Assembly: GCF_000403135.1 (NCBI RefSeq)
Contig: NZ_AQPN01000001.1
Span: forward strand, 1 to 64,000
Reading direction: 5' to 3'
DNA length: 64,000 bases
From: Arcticibacter svalbardensis MN12-7
GTDB lineage: Bacteria; Bacteroidota; Bacteroidia; Sphingobacteriales; Sphingobacteriaceae
Within the stretch, counting starts at the first letter, position 1, and each line of letters opens with the position of its first letter. The position numbers were made by a program, and so were the translations under genes. Below are positions 1 to 8,687 of the stretch, piece by piece. The notes beneath the pieces are model-generated. The model was not told the origin of the DNA, searched no databases, and worked only from the letters and a program-made list of their open reading frames with translations.

Positions 1-371
1 GGTATTTGCAAGAAAAAAATTACTTTTCTTTTTGCTCCTATTTCTATCTCTCTTCATCTTCTGCTCCGCCTCGCGCTTTGCTTTTCCCCCTTCGATTTGG
101 GATTGCAAAAGTGCACATTCTGTAGCAATACTGCAACTATTTCTCAGTCATTTGCTCAGAAATACAGGCCCTAATCTTAATGAACAGACAGGGACGCTTA
201 TCCGACAGCATGTTAACAGGTGAAAATAAAATGAAATAATTGTTGACTTAAGCCAAACAAAATGCGAATCCAGCAGATAATAGATCCCAGGGATGCGAAA
301 TAGTAGGAATCTGTATTCAATCTTAACAGCTAATACAACAGGAATAAAGTATATATAACTTAATAAATGAT
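1..371. other. No supported gene at window edge
   Basis: Short reading frames exist on both strands, but none has a recognisable product, a convincing ribosome binding site or support from its neighbours. The stretch lies downstream of the DUF1624 gene and may hold the edge of a feature outside the window. Confidence 0.4.
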
Positions 372-1538
372 TCAATAGCATGAGGTAGCTATTCTTACAA
401 ATAGCTTAAACCACCATTTCCCTTTGTGGGTCTGTTTATAAGCGTCATATCGTTTGCATAATGGATATAAAGCGATTACTATTCCTATCCAAACCAAGTA
501 AGCGACCGGTAACGAGAATCCATAGCCTTTCAGATCTGAGGTAGACCAAATAGGCTGAGATAAAATCCACATTTCCCAGTCCTGATGAGGCGACAACAAC
601 GATGCAATAATGGCAACCACATGAATCACATATATATGAATGAGATAATAAAACATAGGCACCCTACCAAATACTGAAACTACATTCACAAATGCCCCTT
701 TTAATTTATCAGTACATGAAAGAAAAAGAAAAGCCGTGCTCAGAGCCATTGAAAGATACAATAACGACAAAGGATACTTACTTCCATTAAGAAATGACAG
801 GAAAGTAAAGAAAGCATCTTTTTGCACACTCCATTTTACCGGATCACCATAAACATTAGCATAACGCAACACGACGAAGAAATCAACAGCAACACAGGCC
901 AGAATCAATAAACTCCTTTGCCTTTTGTGAGGATCGTAGTTTACGGAATACAAGGCGCCCAGACAATAACCTAAAGGCATTACAGCCACCAGAGGAACAA
1001 TCGGGTAGCCAACCAAAAAAGAGCGATCCTGCCAGGTAAAGAATTGCGGGTCATGTAACAATGCCCAGCCAAAAGCGGAGAGCGAATTACCAGGTACATG
1101 AATAGGATCTAAAAGGTTATGCCCCACTATAATGATGATACAAATCCACAGGATCAACTTTATACGCAAATGAATTAATCCCGCCAACACGATCATACTT
1201 ACCCCTAATGCCCATATGGTAATAAAGAAAAACATGGGGAAAGTAATATTGAAATTCCAGCCAAAATTAACCAAAACCATTTCAAGAAAGACAAGCCAAA
1301 GTCCCCTTTTTACAAGGAATAGAGATAATTCCTTTTTATCTTTATTTTGTTGCATCAGATATGCTGAGGTTCCGGCAAGCATCATAAATACTGGTGCACA
1401 AAAATGAGTTATCCACCTGGTAAAAAATAATATCCCGCTAGTTTGTGTTGGATCAAGCGGATCGTAAAAAAATGAGCCAGAATATAAATAATCCCTTACA
1501 TGATCAAGCGCCATAATGATCATTATAGTGCCGCGCAA
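372..1538 (-). CDS. DUF1624 (heparan-alpha-glucosaminide N-acetyltransferase-like) membrane protein
   Basis: This is a polytopic inner-membrane protein with about nine or ten hydrophobic segments. The N-terminal pattern LRGTIMIIMALDHVRDY and the following region are typical of DUF1624 proteins, which belong to the YeiB/HGSNAT-like acyltransferase superfamily; the substrate is unknown. The family N-terminus normally reads ..ITAIDxLRG... Those residues are encoded here in frame upstream of the TTG at 1538, but no ATG, GTG or other TTG lies between that TTG and an in-frame TGA about 15 codons upstream. The true start is therefore either the TTG inside the motif, or a rare ATT/ATA codon, or the 5' end is damaged. 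The gene stands alone with no operon partner. Confidence 0.8.
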   Translation of the reverse strand: MRGTIMIIMALDHVRDYLYSGSFFYDPLDPTQTSGILFFTRWITHFCAPVFMMLAGTSAYLMQQNKDKKELSLFLVKRGLWLVFLEMVLVNFGWNFNITFPMFFFITIWALGVSMIVLAGLIHLRIKLILWICIIIIVGHNLLDPIHVPGNSLSAFGWALLHDPQFFTWQDRSFLVGYPIVPLVAVMPLGYCLGALYSVNYDPHKRQRSLLILACVAVDFFVVLRYANVYGDPVKWSVQKDAFFTFLSFLNGSKYPLSLLYLSMALSTAFLFLSCTDKLKGAFVNVVSVFGRVPMFYYLIHIYVIHVVAIIASLLSPHQDWEMWILSQPIWSTSDLKGYGFSLPVAYLVWIGIVIALYPLCKRYDAYKQTHKGKWWFKLFVRIATSCY

Positions 1539-1730
1539 AAAATCGATAGCTGTTATCCTGTTTTTTATAATTGTATCCTTTCAGGTCATTGTTTAAGATA
1601 AAGGCATCAAATGTATCTTACTCAACATCGGCACTGGTCATTTCAACCAAAAAATACTACAGGTTAAATTAAGTTATCAATTCGATAACTAGCTCTAATA
1701 TAGAAAAATACTAAATGAAATACTAGCACT

Positions 1731-2258
1731 TCATCTGACTCTTCTACCAAATAATATTAAGTTTATTCTGAGTTTGTTGTATTGTTGAAGCAGAATTGGA
1801 TAAACATTATACAAGATGTTGCAAAGTAATATCAGCAGAGCCATTCCCGTTTTGCCGATACATAGAGCATCAATTGTGCTTAGGAGAAATAACAGGAAAC
1901 AGGAGTAATGAAATCTTTCCTGCATAGCAATGGTACCCAGATAGTTCAATGCTTCCTTGCGGTTATGAATTAATCCACTATTTAAAAGATACTTTCCTTT
2001 AACCCAGTTGACCAGCTTTCCATTTTGTACAAACCAACGGATGAATGTAACACCAATCCGTTCATAAAATTTCCGATCTTTACTGATAGTTAGAGCTGAC
2101 AACCATCTTGCTGGAAGCATGGAGATCAGTAAACTTATTCCAATAGATGTAAATAACAACCAGGCAGGTCTCTTTTCAGCAAAGTACAGTGCCCAATAGA
2201 AGCCAACCGGTGCAAAACACACCATAGTCCAAAACATATTGATTACCTGGTTTAACAT
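1731..2258 (-). CDS. Putative CrtO-like acyltransferase-family membrane protein
   Basis: This 175-aa protein has four or five predicted membrane segments: two near the N-terminus, then a hydrophilic stretch at about residues 58-105, then two more. The C-terminal pattern NILYNVYPILLQQYNKLRI and the middle E-R-F-H-Y segment resemble the family named after staphylococcal glycosyl-4,4'-diaponeurosporenoate acyltransferase (CrtO). That resemblance is from memory of the family pattern, not from a search. No carotenoid genes lie nearby, so the substrate cannot be inferred. It is transcribed away from dinB; the 176-base gap to dinB must hold both promoters. Confidence 0.45.
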   Translation of the reverse strand: MLNQVINMFWTMVCFAPVGFYWALYFAEKRPAWLLFTSIGISLLISMLPARWLSALTISKDRKFYERIGVTFIRWFVQNGKLVNWVKGKYLLNSGLIHNRKEALNYLGTIAMQERFHYSCFLLFLLSTIDALCIGKTGMALLILLCNILYNVYPILLQQYNKLRINLILFGRRVR

Positions 2259-2434
2259 TCTTCTGCCGGGTTAGCTGCTATATCAAGCACATTACATATT
2301 TAAGTAGTTCAAGATTTTAAAGATAGTCAATTGAGATCAAACCTATTCTTAACGACTTATTGTGAAACACCCAATACAAAAAAGATTTTCTCAAAGCTGA
2401 ATCAAACCTTAATGATCAATATATTTGTATTAAG

Positions 2435-3541
2435 ATGGAAGCAACCTCAGAAATAGCATATCGAAAGATTATTCATATAGATATGGATGCTTTTTATGCT
2501 TCCGTAGAACAAAGGGACAATCCCGAATATAGAGGAAAACCACTGGTAGTAGGTGGCCTTCCGGAAGGTCGTGGAGGTGTAGTAGCTACCGCTAGTTACG
2601 AAGCCAGAGGGTTTGGTATTCACTCCGCCATGCCATCCAAACAAGCCTTAAAACTTTGTCCACATGCCTTATTCGTTCGTCCAAGATTTGAGGCTTATAA
2701 AGAAATTTCCAGAAAGATCCGGGAGATATTTAGTAGGTACACCGATCTGATTGAACCCTTATCGCTGGATGAAGCGTATTTGGATGTTACACAAGATAAG
2801 CTTCACATAGGTTCCGCTTTAGAAATCGCCTGGCAAATTAAAGCCGCCATTAAAGATGAGTTAAAGTTAACCGCCTCAGCAGGTGTTTCCATTAATAAGT
2901 TTGTAGCCAAGATGGCTTCGGATATCAATAAACCAGATGGCTTAAAGTTTATTGGTCCTTCGTCTGTGGAGGCTTTTATGGAAACTTTGCCTGTAGCAAA
3001 GTTCTATGGCGTGGGCAAAGTAACTGCCGAAAAGATGAAAAAGATGGGATTATTTACCGGTGCCGATATAAAGAACTTATCCGAAGCTGAACTCAGCCGA
3101 AGTTTTGGTAAATCAGGCCGATTTTATTATCAGATAGTAAGAGGAATTGACGACCGCGAAGTACAGCCGCATCGGGAAACCAAGTCACTGGCCGCTGAAG
3201 ACACCTTTGCATATGATCTCAGCACCTTGGAGGAGATGGAAGCCGAACTCGATAAGATTGCAAAGCTGGTTTATGATCGCTTGTTAAAAAAGAATTTAAA
3301 AGGGCGCACCATTACCTTGAAAATCAAATACAGCAATTTTAAACAGATCACCAGAAACAAGTCTTTTCCTGTCCCGGTTGCCGACCTGGAAACTATTAAT
3401 GCCACAGCTAAACAACTATTGAGAATCACTTTTATGGAAACTCACCGTATAAGGCTGCTAGGCATCTCGTTATCTAATTTTGGAGAGTTGGATACCCGGC
3501 CAAAGGGAAAAATAGGTGCAGATCAATTGAAGCTCTTTTAA
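2435..3541 (+). CDS. dinB: DNA polymerase IV (Y-family)
   Basis: Error-prone Y-family polymerase that copies past damaged template bases. The palm motif IDMDAFYASVE (residues 15-25) carries metal-binding D16 and the steric-gate position Y21, and SLDEAYLDVT (110-119) carries catalytic D112 and E113. The helix-hairpin-helix thumb is near residues 170-210 and the little-finger domain runs from about 245 to 350. At 368 aa it has the normal DinB length. The C-terminus ends in DQLKLF, which fits the beta-clamp-binding consensus QLxLF found at the end of DinB proteins. It is a single gene on the plus strand between minus-strand genes. No LexA-like operator was recognised. Confidence 0.97.
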   Translation: MEATSEIAYRKIIHIDMDAFYASVEQRDNPEYRGKPLVVGGLPEGRGGVVATASYEARGFGIHSAMPSKQALKLCPHALFVRPRFEAYKEISRKIREIFSRYTDLIEPLSLDEAYLDVTQDKLHIGSALEIAWQIKAAIKDELKLTASAGVSINKFVAKMASDINKPDGLKFIGPSSVEAFMETLPVAKFYGVGKVTAEKMKKMGLFTGADIKNLSEAELSRSFGKSGRFYYQIVRGIDDREVQPHRETKSLAAEDTFAYDLSTLEEMEAELDKIAKLVYDRLLKKNLKGRTITLKIKYSNFKQITRNKSFPVPVADLETINATAKQLLRITFMETHRIRLLGISLSNFGELDTRPKGKIGADQLKLF

Positions 3542-3612
3542 TCAGTTAAATTCATATTCACCTGACATAATCTTGCCACAATTGAGTTCAAAATCGTCAA
3601 ATTGAATTTATT

Positions 3613-3915
3613 TTAAAATCTTGTAGAATCAAGTGCCACCAATGCAGGTTCTTCATCATTATCAATTACCCGCATAAATGCCTTTTTAACAATTCTTGAC
3701 CTCAACAATTTAAAATAATAAAACCTGAAGTTTTCAGAAATAAGTTCCTGATGGCCAATCCTATAAACCAATACACTTTTAATAATTCTGTTCTGATAAT
3801 TAAATTGCAGCATACTAAAAAATGATGCCGCATTTAACCTATTAACCAATTCAGAAACCCGTGCTATTTTATTATCAGAAATAGCCCTGTCATTAATTTG
3901 AGTTTGAAACATCAT
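3613..3915 (-). CDS. Hypothetical protein, YbjN/CesT-like fold suspected
   Basis: A soluble 100-aa protein without signal peptide. Its pattern (KIARVSELVNRLN, then LQFNY, and a C-terminal MRVIDNDEEPALVAL) recalls the C-terminal two thirds of YbjN-type or type III chaperone-fold proteins, which are usually 140-170 aa. It may therefore be shortened at the N-terminus or be a short family member. It is the last of three minus-strand genes with the 92-aa protein and the DUF4349 lipoprotein, 39 bases after the former. Function unknown. Confidence 0.5.
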   Translation of the reverse strand: MMFQTQINDRAISDNKIARVSELVNRLNAASFFSMLQFNYQNRIIKSVLVYRIGHQELISENFRFYYFKLLRSRIVKKAFMRVIDNDEEPALVALDSTRF

Positions 3916-3954
3916 AAGCCTATTACCACCATTATAAAAACTTTCTATCCTTAT

Positions 3955-4233
3955 TCAAAATACACTATAACCATCATTATAGGTAATTATATGTGATTTA
4001 AGATCATTTGAAGTGTGGTAGCCCAGTTCATATTGGACGAGTAAATCTGTAATAAAGATATGGCACCTTAAATAAAACTGATCCTGTGTTTCATTAGCAT
4101 AGATGCTTACTGGTTCACTACTATATTTAGGGGTAGTTTTTTCTACATCTTTTTCTGGAAAATACCTTTTTGCAATAATGTAAAACAGTACTATTGAGAA
4201 TAATAGGAACACTGGATATAGGCTTAACGGCAT
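3955..4233 (-). CDS. Small single-pass membrane protein, unknown
   Basis: A 92-aa protein with one hydrophobic segment at about residues 4-20 followed by a charged soluble tail that is probably cytoplasmic. No family recognised. It starts 21 bases after the DUF4349 gene on the same strand, so the two are probably cotranscribed and the product may act in the envelope with that lipoprotein. The composition looks like a real protein, but its small size and lack of homology keep confidence moderate. Confidence 0.5.
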   Translation of the reverse strand: MPLSLYPVFLLFSIVLFYIIAKRYFPEKDVEKTTPKYSSEPVSIYANETQDQFYLRCHIFITDLLVQYELGYHTSNDLKSHIITYNDGYSVF

Positions 4234-4254
4234 AGAACATGAATTTTATAAGAT

Positions 4255-5109
4255 TTAAACTGCACTTACCTTCCTAAACTTAAAATAACGATAAGTGAAG
4301 ATTATTACAACGCCGGCTAAGATAAACATCCAAAGACTGACAGCCCCTATTATAAAAGTTAAAAAATAATACCATCCATTGAAAAATGAATTCCTTATGC
4401 TGCTTAAAAAAGGTAGCCTGTAGCCCGAAAGATCGTCTCTTGCCATTACTTCAGATCTTACCAATGGATTCTGATAAAAGCTAAGCTGAACAGAGCTATA
4501 ATTAACATCAGCGTCAATTTTTTTATTCTTTACCTGTTGATCAACGAGTTTATTATTTTGCTCAAGAAGGCTTATCGATTCGTTGGTTTTATGATTCTTT
4601 CCTGCCTTATACTGTAAAAGTTGCTCATGATTTTGTTGCTTCATCTTCCCGGCTAAATAATCAAGACTTTTATCTTCAATCTTGAGTTGAATGTCTTGAA
4701 TATGAGCAGCAGAGGCTGATACATCATCAATAAATCCGTCTAGCTTCTCAGTAGGAACGCTTACAAGCATATTTGCCTTAACTACATAAGAATTGATTAA
4801 TTGTACCGAATCATCAGAGATTGCCAGTGACTTACTATTTTCATCAACAGATTCTATATGACGATCAAGAACAAGCCCGTTCATCTTATGGGTTGAGGAT
4901 ACTATATGCTTGGCACTTTCAAATACGTTTTTTACTTTGAAATCAATACTCGCAGTTTTAATCAGCTTCACCGAAATGCCAACTAAACCGCTTGCCGATA
5001 GTGTATCCACAGAAGTGTTTATAATTTCTTTTTCAGAACGGTTAGTGTTGCAGGAACAAATTAATCCGGTGATGATTAGATAATAACCAAAGAGATTTAA
5101 ATTCTTCAT
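4255..5109 (-). CDS. DUF4349 domain-containing lipoprotein
   Basis: A 284-aa envelope protein. The N-terminus has a lipoprotein signal (ITGLICSC, lipid-attachment Cys at about residue 20). The body (about 45-220) has the DUF4349 layout: a beta-rich part with VSVPTEKLDGFID, then a coiled-coil helix pair (about 140-200), then VNYSSVQLSFYQ. A C-terminal transmembrane helix (about 250-275) is followed by basic residues. Family members are envelope proteins of unknown function. It heads a three-gene minus-strand run. A short decayed copy of its central part lies at about 16224-16310, so the gene has been duplicated in this chromosome. Confidence 0.85.
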   Translation of the reverse strand: MKNLNLFGYYLIITGLICSCNTNRSEKEIINTSVDTLSASGLVGISVKLIKTASIDFKVKNVFESAKHIVSSTHKMNGLVLDRHIESVDENSKSLAISDDSVQLINSYVVKANMLVSVPTEKLDGFIDDVSASAAHIQDIQLKIEDKSLDYLAGKMKQQNHEQLLQYKAGKNHKTNESISLLEQNNKLVDQQVKNKKIDADVNYSSVQLSFYQNPLVRSEVMARDDLSGYRLPFLSSIRNSFFNGWYYFLTFIIGAVSLWMFILAGVVIIFTYRYFKFRKVSAV

Positions 5110-5249
5110 ATAAAATAGGTTTATTATTGATACAATAATAAAAGAAATGTCACCCTTTGAGTTCGAGATTGCTATTCATATAGCGGTCAGTTGTATTAGG
5201 AAGTTCTAAAAGTTATTCACTAGACTTATTTTGAGACGTATGTATCATA

Positions 5250-5612
5250 TTAAAACAAACCGCCTAATCCTCCTAAAGACTTAGAGAGACTTTCATGTGT
5301 AATACTCTGATCGTTGGGATCATTTGTTTTGTGAGCAAACTTTTGAAGTATAGCAGGTAAAGCAGCCGCGATTGCTCCTGTAGCTGCTGGAGGTAACCCT
5401 AATTTACTTTCCAAGACTACCTACCAATCCACCGGAGATGGCACTAGTGATTGGGCTACCTGATCTTAAGTTACCAGTAAGCGAAGATAACAAACCACCT
5501 ATCCCTCCTTGTTCTGCCGCATGGGTTTTTAAGCCATCATTAATATGTGCGGCCACTTCATTATGAACGGCATCCACTTTATCATTAGGGATGGCGTTGG
5601 TCACTTCCGGAT
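5250..5612 (-). pseudogene. DUF937 family gene remnant, 5' fused and frameshifted
   Basis: From about 5612 the frame reads AIPNDKVDAVHNEVAAHI, then a Gly/Ser-rich stretch, matching the middle of DUF937 proteins. The first 20 or so residues are replaced by the tail of the alcohol dehydrogenase remnant. At about 5404 the frame meets a TAA after GSLGK. In the +1 frame translation continues as SKLGLPPAATGAIAAALPAI to a Gly-rich end GGLGGLF and a stop at 5250-5252. One base change would restore the frame. The gene therefore has two lesions, a lost 5' end and an internal frameshift. Confidence 0.8.
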
Positions 5613-6140
5613 GTCAGCTCCCAAATTAGATAGTTCGGAAAGTCCTGAAGACGCTCTGCCGATGGCAATAATGCAATCCGCTCCACGGTTTTTGGCCATT
5701 TGTATTGCTATCCTTCCAGTGGCACCTGTAGCACCTTGAATCATAACAGTGCCGCCTTTTTTTAGGCCACCCAGGTAAAGCATTGCAACATCAGAACCTA
5801 GAAGTGCATTCGGTAATGCTGCAGCAAGTGGAATAGGCAAGCTCTGGGGAACTAACGTCCAGCTGTCTGCAACAATAAGAGCTTTTTCAGACATTGTACC
5901 TGTAACACCCGAAACATACACATGAGTACCACCTTTTAATCGGGCAATTCCATCCAGGCCCACTATTGCTGGTAAAATAGGATATTTAGTATAATGTTTA
6001 CCAGCCGCTTTTAGCTTGTCCACCTATTTTATCGATGAGGCGACCATCTCAACAATTGCCTCACCTGCTTTAGGTATTGGATCTATTGAATATGCATATT
6101 TAGGACTTTCTCCGTATTAGGATAAAATTGCTGCTTTCAT
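5601..6140 (-). pseudogene. Zinc-type alcohol dehydrogenase / quinone oxidoreductase, degraded
   Basis: The frame opens with MKAAILS at 6140 and is clearly a medium-chain dehydrogenase: the GroES-like part is followed by the nucleotide-binding motif GATGATGRIAIQMAKNRGA. It has a TAA after codon 7 and a TAG at codon 39, both in frame and both one C-to-T change from a Gln codon. The longest open part starts at GTG 6023. The frame runs into DUF937 sequence at about 5612 and stops at 5601, so roughly the last 40 percent of a normal 310-330-aa enzyme is missing. The Crp/Fnr gene just upstream may once have regulated it. Confidence 0.88.
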
Positions 6141-6209
6141 GTTTTTAATAATTTAAACAAAGGTAAAACCCAGTTTACTGATGAAAGATAACAATTGATA
6201 AGAAATACC

Positions 6210-6731
6210 TTATTTACGGCTCCTAATACGGCTAAGCGAAACAGGTGTAATTCCTAGATAAGAGGCAATATAATGTTGTGGTATTCGCTGAAGAATCTCA
6301 GGATGTTTATGCAGCAGCTCAATATAGCGCTCATAAGGTTTTGTCCGAAGATAGCTAACCAGATGTTTGGAATAATAGAAAAACCGTTCCAGAATGATGC
6401 CATCCAGCCAAATCTTAAATGACTCATCTGTTTCTTTAAAAAACAAAAAGTCCTGCCTTGACATTACGAATAGCGAACAGGCTTCAATGGTTTCGATCGT
6501 ATAATCGCTTGCTTCATCTTTGAGAAGACTCTCTAAACTGGCTATTGCACTGCCCTCAAAAAAAAACTGAGTTGTAATGTCTGTGTCGCGATTATTTAAC
6601 CACATACGCAGACATCCTTTCTTTACAAAATAAATATATTTGGCTTTATTTCCCTCCTGCAGTATTATGGTTTTTGCAGCAAAACTTATTTCCTGCAAAT
6701 TATAAGAAGCGATAAAGTCCAATAAACCCAT
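6210..6731 (-). CDS. Crp/Fnr-type transcriptional regulator
   Basis: A 173-aa single-gene regulator. The cyclic-nucleotide-binding beta-barrel covers about residues 15-120 (EGNKAKYIYFVKKGCLRMW is the characteristic strand-turn). The shortened C-terminal helix-turn-helix is RIPQHYIASYLGITPVSLSRIR. This compact form is common in Bacteroidota. It probably does not bind cAMP, because the usual phosphate-binding-cassette residues are not obvious. It lies 70 bases upstream of the dead alcohol dehydrogenase on the same strand, its likely former target. A -7-like element and repeats lie just upstream. Confidence 0.88.
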   Translation of the reverse strand: MGLLDFIASYNLQEISFAAKTIILQEGNKAKYIYFVKKGCLRMWLNNRDTDITTQFFFEGSAIASLESLLKDEASDYTIETIEACSLFVMSRQDFLFFKETDESFKIWLDGIILERFFYYSKHLVSYLRTKPYERYIELLHKHPEILQRIPQHYIASYLGITPVSLSRIRSRK

Positions 6732-6747
6732 AAGATCCTTTAATATT

Positions 6748-6824
6748 CAAAGCTACGTAAAATAAACACTTGCATAATAAAATGAAAATTTGCATAATAA
6801 ACTTGTTTGATTTATGCACAAAAT
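6748..6824 (-). promoter_or_regulatory. Promoter -7 element and TTGCATAATAAA repeats upstream of Crp/Fnr gene
   Basis: Read on the minus strand, 6755-6748 is TAGCTTTG, a match to the Bacteroidota -7 element TAnnTTTG, 17 bases before the Crp/Fnr start. Directly upstream are two direct copies of TTGCATAATAAA (6770-6781 and 6790-6801). The second forms an imperfect dyad with ATTTATGCACAAAAT (6810-6824). The position suggests operator sites; the binding protein is unknown. A similar dyad recurs at 25326-25360. Confidence 0.5.
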
Positions 6825-6848
6825 GTTCGATTACTGATGTTAAATCAC

Positions 6849-7138
6849 TTATCTTTTTTTCAGTGATGCGATATCGCCTAAATCTTTTTTCCTGCCAGTA
6901 GCCTCATTGTTTTTAATAAACTCACCAACATTAATGAAGTTGACTTTTAAATCATCTACCTCTCCTTCGACTCTATTATGATAGGCTTCATCAAACTCCA
7001 CACCTAAAATAGCGTTTAGAATATCTATTCGAAGCGGAGGATATCCTAAGCAAGTGCATGAGCACTGACTATCATATAATCAACACTATGCACATTAAGT
7101 AACTCAATAAAATCTATAAAGTCTCGTTCGAAAATCAT
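6849..7138 (-). pseudogene. Nucleotidyltransferase-family gene with internal deletion
   Basis: The frame begins at ATG 7138 with MIFERDFIDFIELLNV and VDYMIVSAHALA, the start of a nucleotidyltransferase-fold protein. It then jumps to GYPPLRIDILNA and continues to the C-terminus (GRKKDLGDIASLKKR) in another frame, ending at 6849. Compared with the gene at 21128-21538 (about 90 percent identical over the shared 3' part), some 45 codons holding the catalytic GDLDIW motif are missing. The junction falls in a TTA shared by both sides of the lost segment, suggesting a microhomology deletion. The product is certainly inactive. Confidence 0.85.
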
Positions 7139-7336
7139 AGGGTTCTCTGGTGTACAACTTTCACCATTTTTTCAGGGAATATGCCATCTACCCAGGTTAA
7201 ATAATTCTTACGTTGACGGCTCACTTCAGAAAGTCTCTCTGACTCTCCTACTAAGCCAAAATAAAACATCAAGACTATCTTCGTCTTCCATTTTTATCTG
7301 GTTAACAACCATAGCCATCTTTCTTTCGTGTTTCAT
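7135..7336 (-). pseudogene. Small partner gene of the nucleotidyltransferase, frameshifted
   Basis: ATG at 7336 opens MKHERKMAMVVNQIKMEDED. A one-base frameshift in about codons 20-25 moves the sense frame to one reading MFYFGLVGESERLSEVSRQR and KNYLTWVDGIFPEKMVKVV. That frame ends in a TGA at 7135-7137 which overlaps the ATG of the nucleotidyltransferase (ATGA overlap). The tight coupling shows the two were a translationally linked pair of about 66 aa plus 160 aa, as in many toxin-antitoxin or defence pairs. The family of the small protein was not identified. Confidence 0.55.
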
Positions 7337-7479
7337 TTCTATAATTTTATGATGTCAACGTGAATTATATAACAAAAATAGTTAAAAAAATGGAGCATTT
7401 CTAACTGGCTCATTTACTTAAGTCCCTAATAATGCAGCTATCAAACTAATCTACATTCGAAAAATTTCATGCAATCAAT

Positions 7480-7884
7480 ATGCTTAAAACTCTGGTTGAC
7501 ATATACTTCTTCATTGGTGAAATACTAGTTCACCAGCCTTTTCTCGCCTCAATGATGGCAGGCTATAAGATTGATCTGAAGCCACAAGAACTAGACGAAG
7601 TGCTGAATCTTTACATTGCTATTTGGGAGTTCTTCAAGACCGATCCTCAAACAAAAGTCAAAGCGATTACTGAGTCACAATTTGATCAATTACAAATCTT
7701 CAATATCAATCTAGTTGGAAAAGATACCTTCTCGGGCGGGGAAACGACCAGTGTAATGCTTAGTGCAATAATACAACGTATTGGAACACACCCAACCTTC
7801 CAAAAAATGGGTATTCAAAAAAGAGGTGCACTGATTGTTGGAGTAAAAAGCACCATTGAATGCTTTCAAGAGCTTGCATCATAA
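7480..7884 (+). CDS. Conserved hypothetical protein (paralogue of the pseudogene at 24872)
   Basis: A soluble 134-aa protein with no recognised domain. It has an ordered, mostly helical look (QPFLASMMAGYKIDLKPQELDEVLNLYIAIWEFF) and a conserved C-terminus (GALIVGVKSTIECFQEL). A second, broken copy at 24872-25299 matches closely from QPFLA to the end but differs in the first 20-25 residues. One of the two copies may therefore have a replaced 5' end, and ATG 7480 may not be the ancestral start. Neighbouring genes are toxin-antitoxin remnants. Confidence 0.6.
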   Translation: MLKTLVDIYFFIGEILVHQPFLASMMAGYKIDLKPQELDEVLNLYIAIWEFFKTDPQTKVKAITESQFDQLQIFNINLVGKDTFSGGETTSVMLSAIIQRIGTHPTFQKMGIQKRGALIVGVKSTIECFQELAS

Positions 7885-7954
7885 GATGCTACCAAGATTC
7901 CTTTATGTTATTCATTCAGTTTAATAGATTATTAGTTTTATAATTAGCATAAAC

Positions 7955-8387
7955 CTATACCCTAAACGCTGCAGCCATTAAAACCTACTCAGATCTTGCT
8001 ATTCCTATTTCGTTAGCTACTACCTTCCACTTTGCAACCGCATTTTTAACCTCTAAAATCGCAACCTCCATTTCTTCAGCGTTTAATTTAAAACAAACTT
8101 TTCAGAGCTTCCCTTCTTTTCATTAAAGTCCTGCCCCATGTATCAGGCATTGAATCTAAAAAAACACCAAAATTTTCCTTTTTATACAGAAACTGGGTAC
8201 CAGAGTACCAACCAATATCAGGATCCAAAATCAGCTGCTGATTTGCTGCAATCCAGTCCTTATCGTACTCAAAACCAAAACTCTTCCTTCCTTTTGCTTG
8301 ATTTGCAGTAAGCACACCAACACAAACCGGTTCAGCCATCCCAACCCAATGTGCATAAACCCATATATTTGTTTTATTGATTGCCAT
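7955..8387 (-). pseudogene. hipA: HipA toxin gene with most of the kinase domain deleted
   Basis: ATG 8387 opens 95 or so codons of a HipA N-terminal subdomain (NIWVYAHW, GVLTANQAKGRKSFGFEYD, DSMPDTWGRTLMKRREA), then KSLF and a stop at 8088. After a frame change the HipA C-terminus is readable: AEEMEVAILEVKNAV, ANEIGIARSE, an in-frame TAG, then VLMAAAFRV and a stop at 7955-7957. The whole catalytic kinase core, over 250 codons in a normal 400-440-aa HipA, is gone. The gene starts 3 bases after hipB, the usual hipBA order. Confidence 0.88.
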
Positions 8388-8390
8388 CCC

Positions 8391-8684
8391 CTACTTTCCT
8401 AATAGCTCCAGATCTTGCAGTTTCCTTCCAAATTCATCATCTGATGCTAATTTTAGAAAATCATCCTGCAGATTCAATACACGTAAAACATTAAAGTATG
8501 AGCCCATAGAAACGCTTGGGTTGCCCTTCTCAATCTGATATAAAGTTGTTCGATCTATGCTTGCACGTTCAGCAACTTGTATGGTTGTCAATCTTCGCCT
8601 TTTTCTAGCCAGCTTAATTTGCTCGCCCAACACGTCTAAAACTTTCTGGTGTTTTGGGAAAAGTACAGTTTTTTTAGATTTCAT
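8391..8684 (-). CDS. hipB: HipB-type XRE antitoxin / repressor
   Basis: A 97-aa DNA-binding protein with a Cro/C1 helix-turn-helix at about residues 20-75 (GEQIKLARKRRRLTTIQVAE, then SIDRTTLYQIEKGNPSVS). In the family it represses its own operon and neutralises the HipA kinase. I chose ATG 8684 because the upstream ATG at 8705 would lie inside the promoter and operator. Its toxin partner is deleted, so the protein now has only its DNA-binding role. The operator at 8688-8743 is well preserved. Confidence 0.9.
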   Translation of the reverse strand: MKSKKTVLFPKHQKVLDVLGEQIKLARKRRRLTTIQVAERASIDRTTLYQIEKGNPSVSMGSYFNVLRVLNLQDDFLKLASDDEFGRKLQDLELLGK

Positions 8685-8687
8685 AGT

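Noticed and set aside
32-381. Short reading frames on both strands at the left edge
   Set aside because: They overlap each other, lack recognisable domains and have no ribosome binding site or promoter support.
2420-2427. TATATTTG, a match to the -7 element, just before dinB
   Set aside because: It ends only 7 bases before the ATG and has no TTG at the -33 distance, so the transcript would be almost leaderless; in AT-rich DNA a chance match is likely.
5601-6140. Stop-codon recoding in the alcohol dehydrogenase
   Set aside because: Two stops, a lost 3' end and fusion to another gene make plain decay far more likely than recoding.
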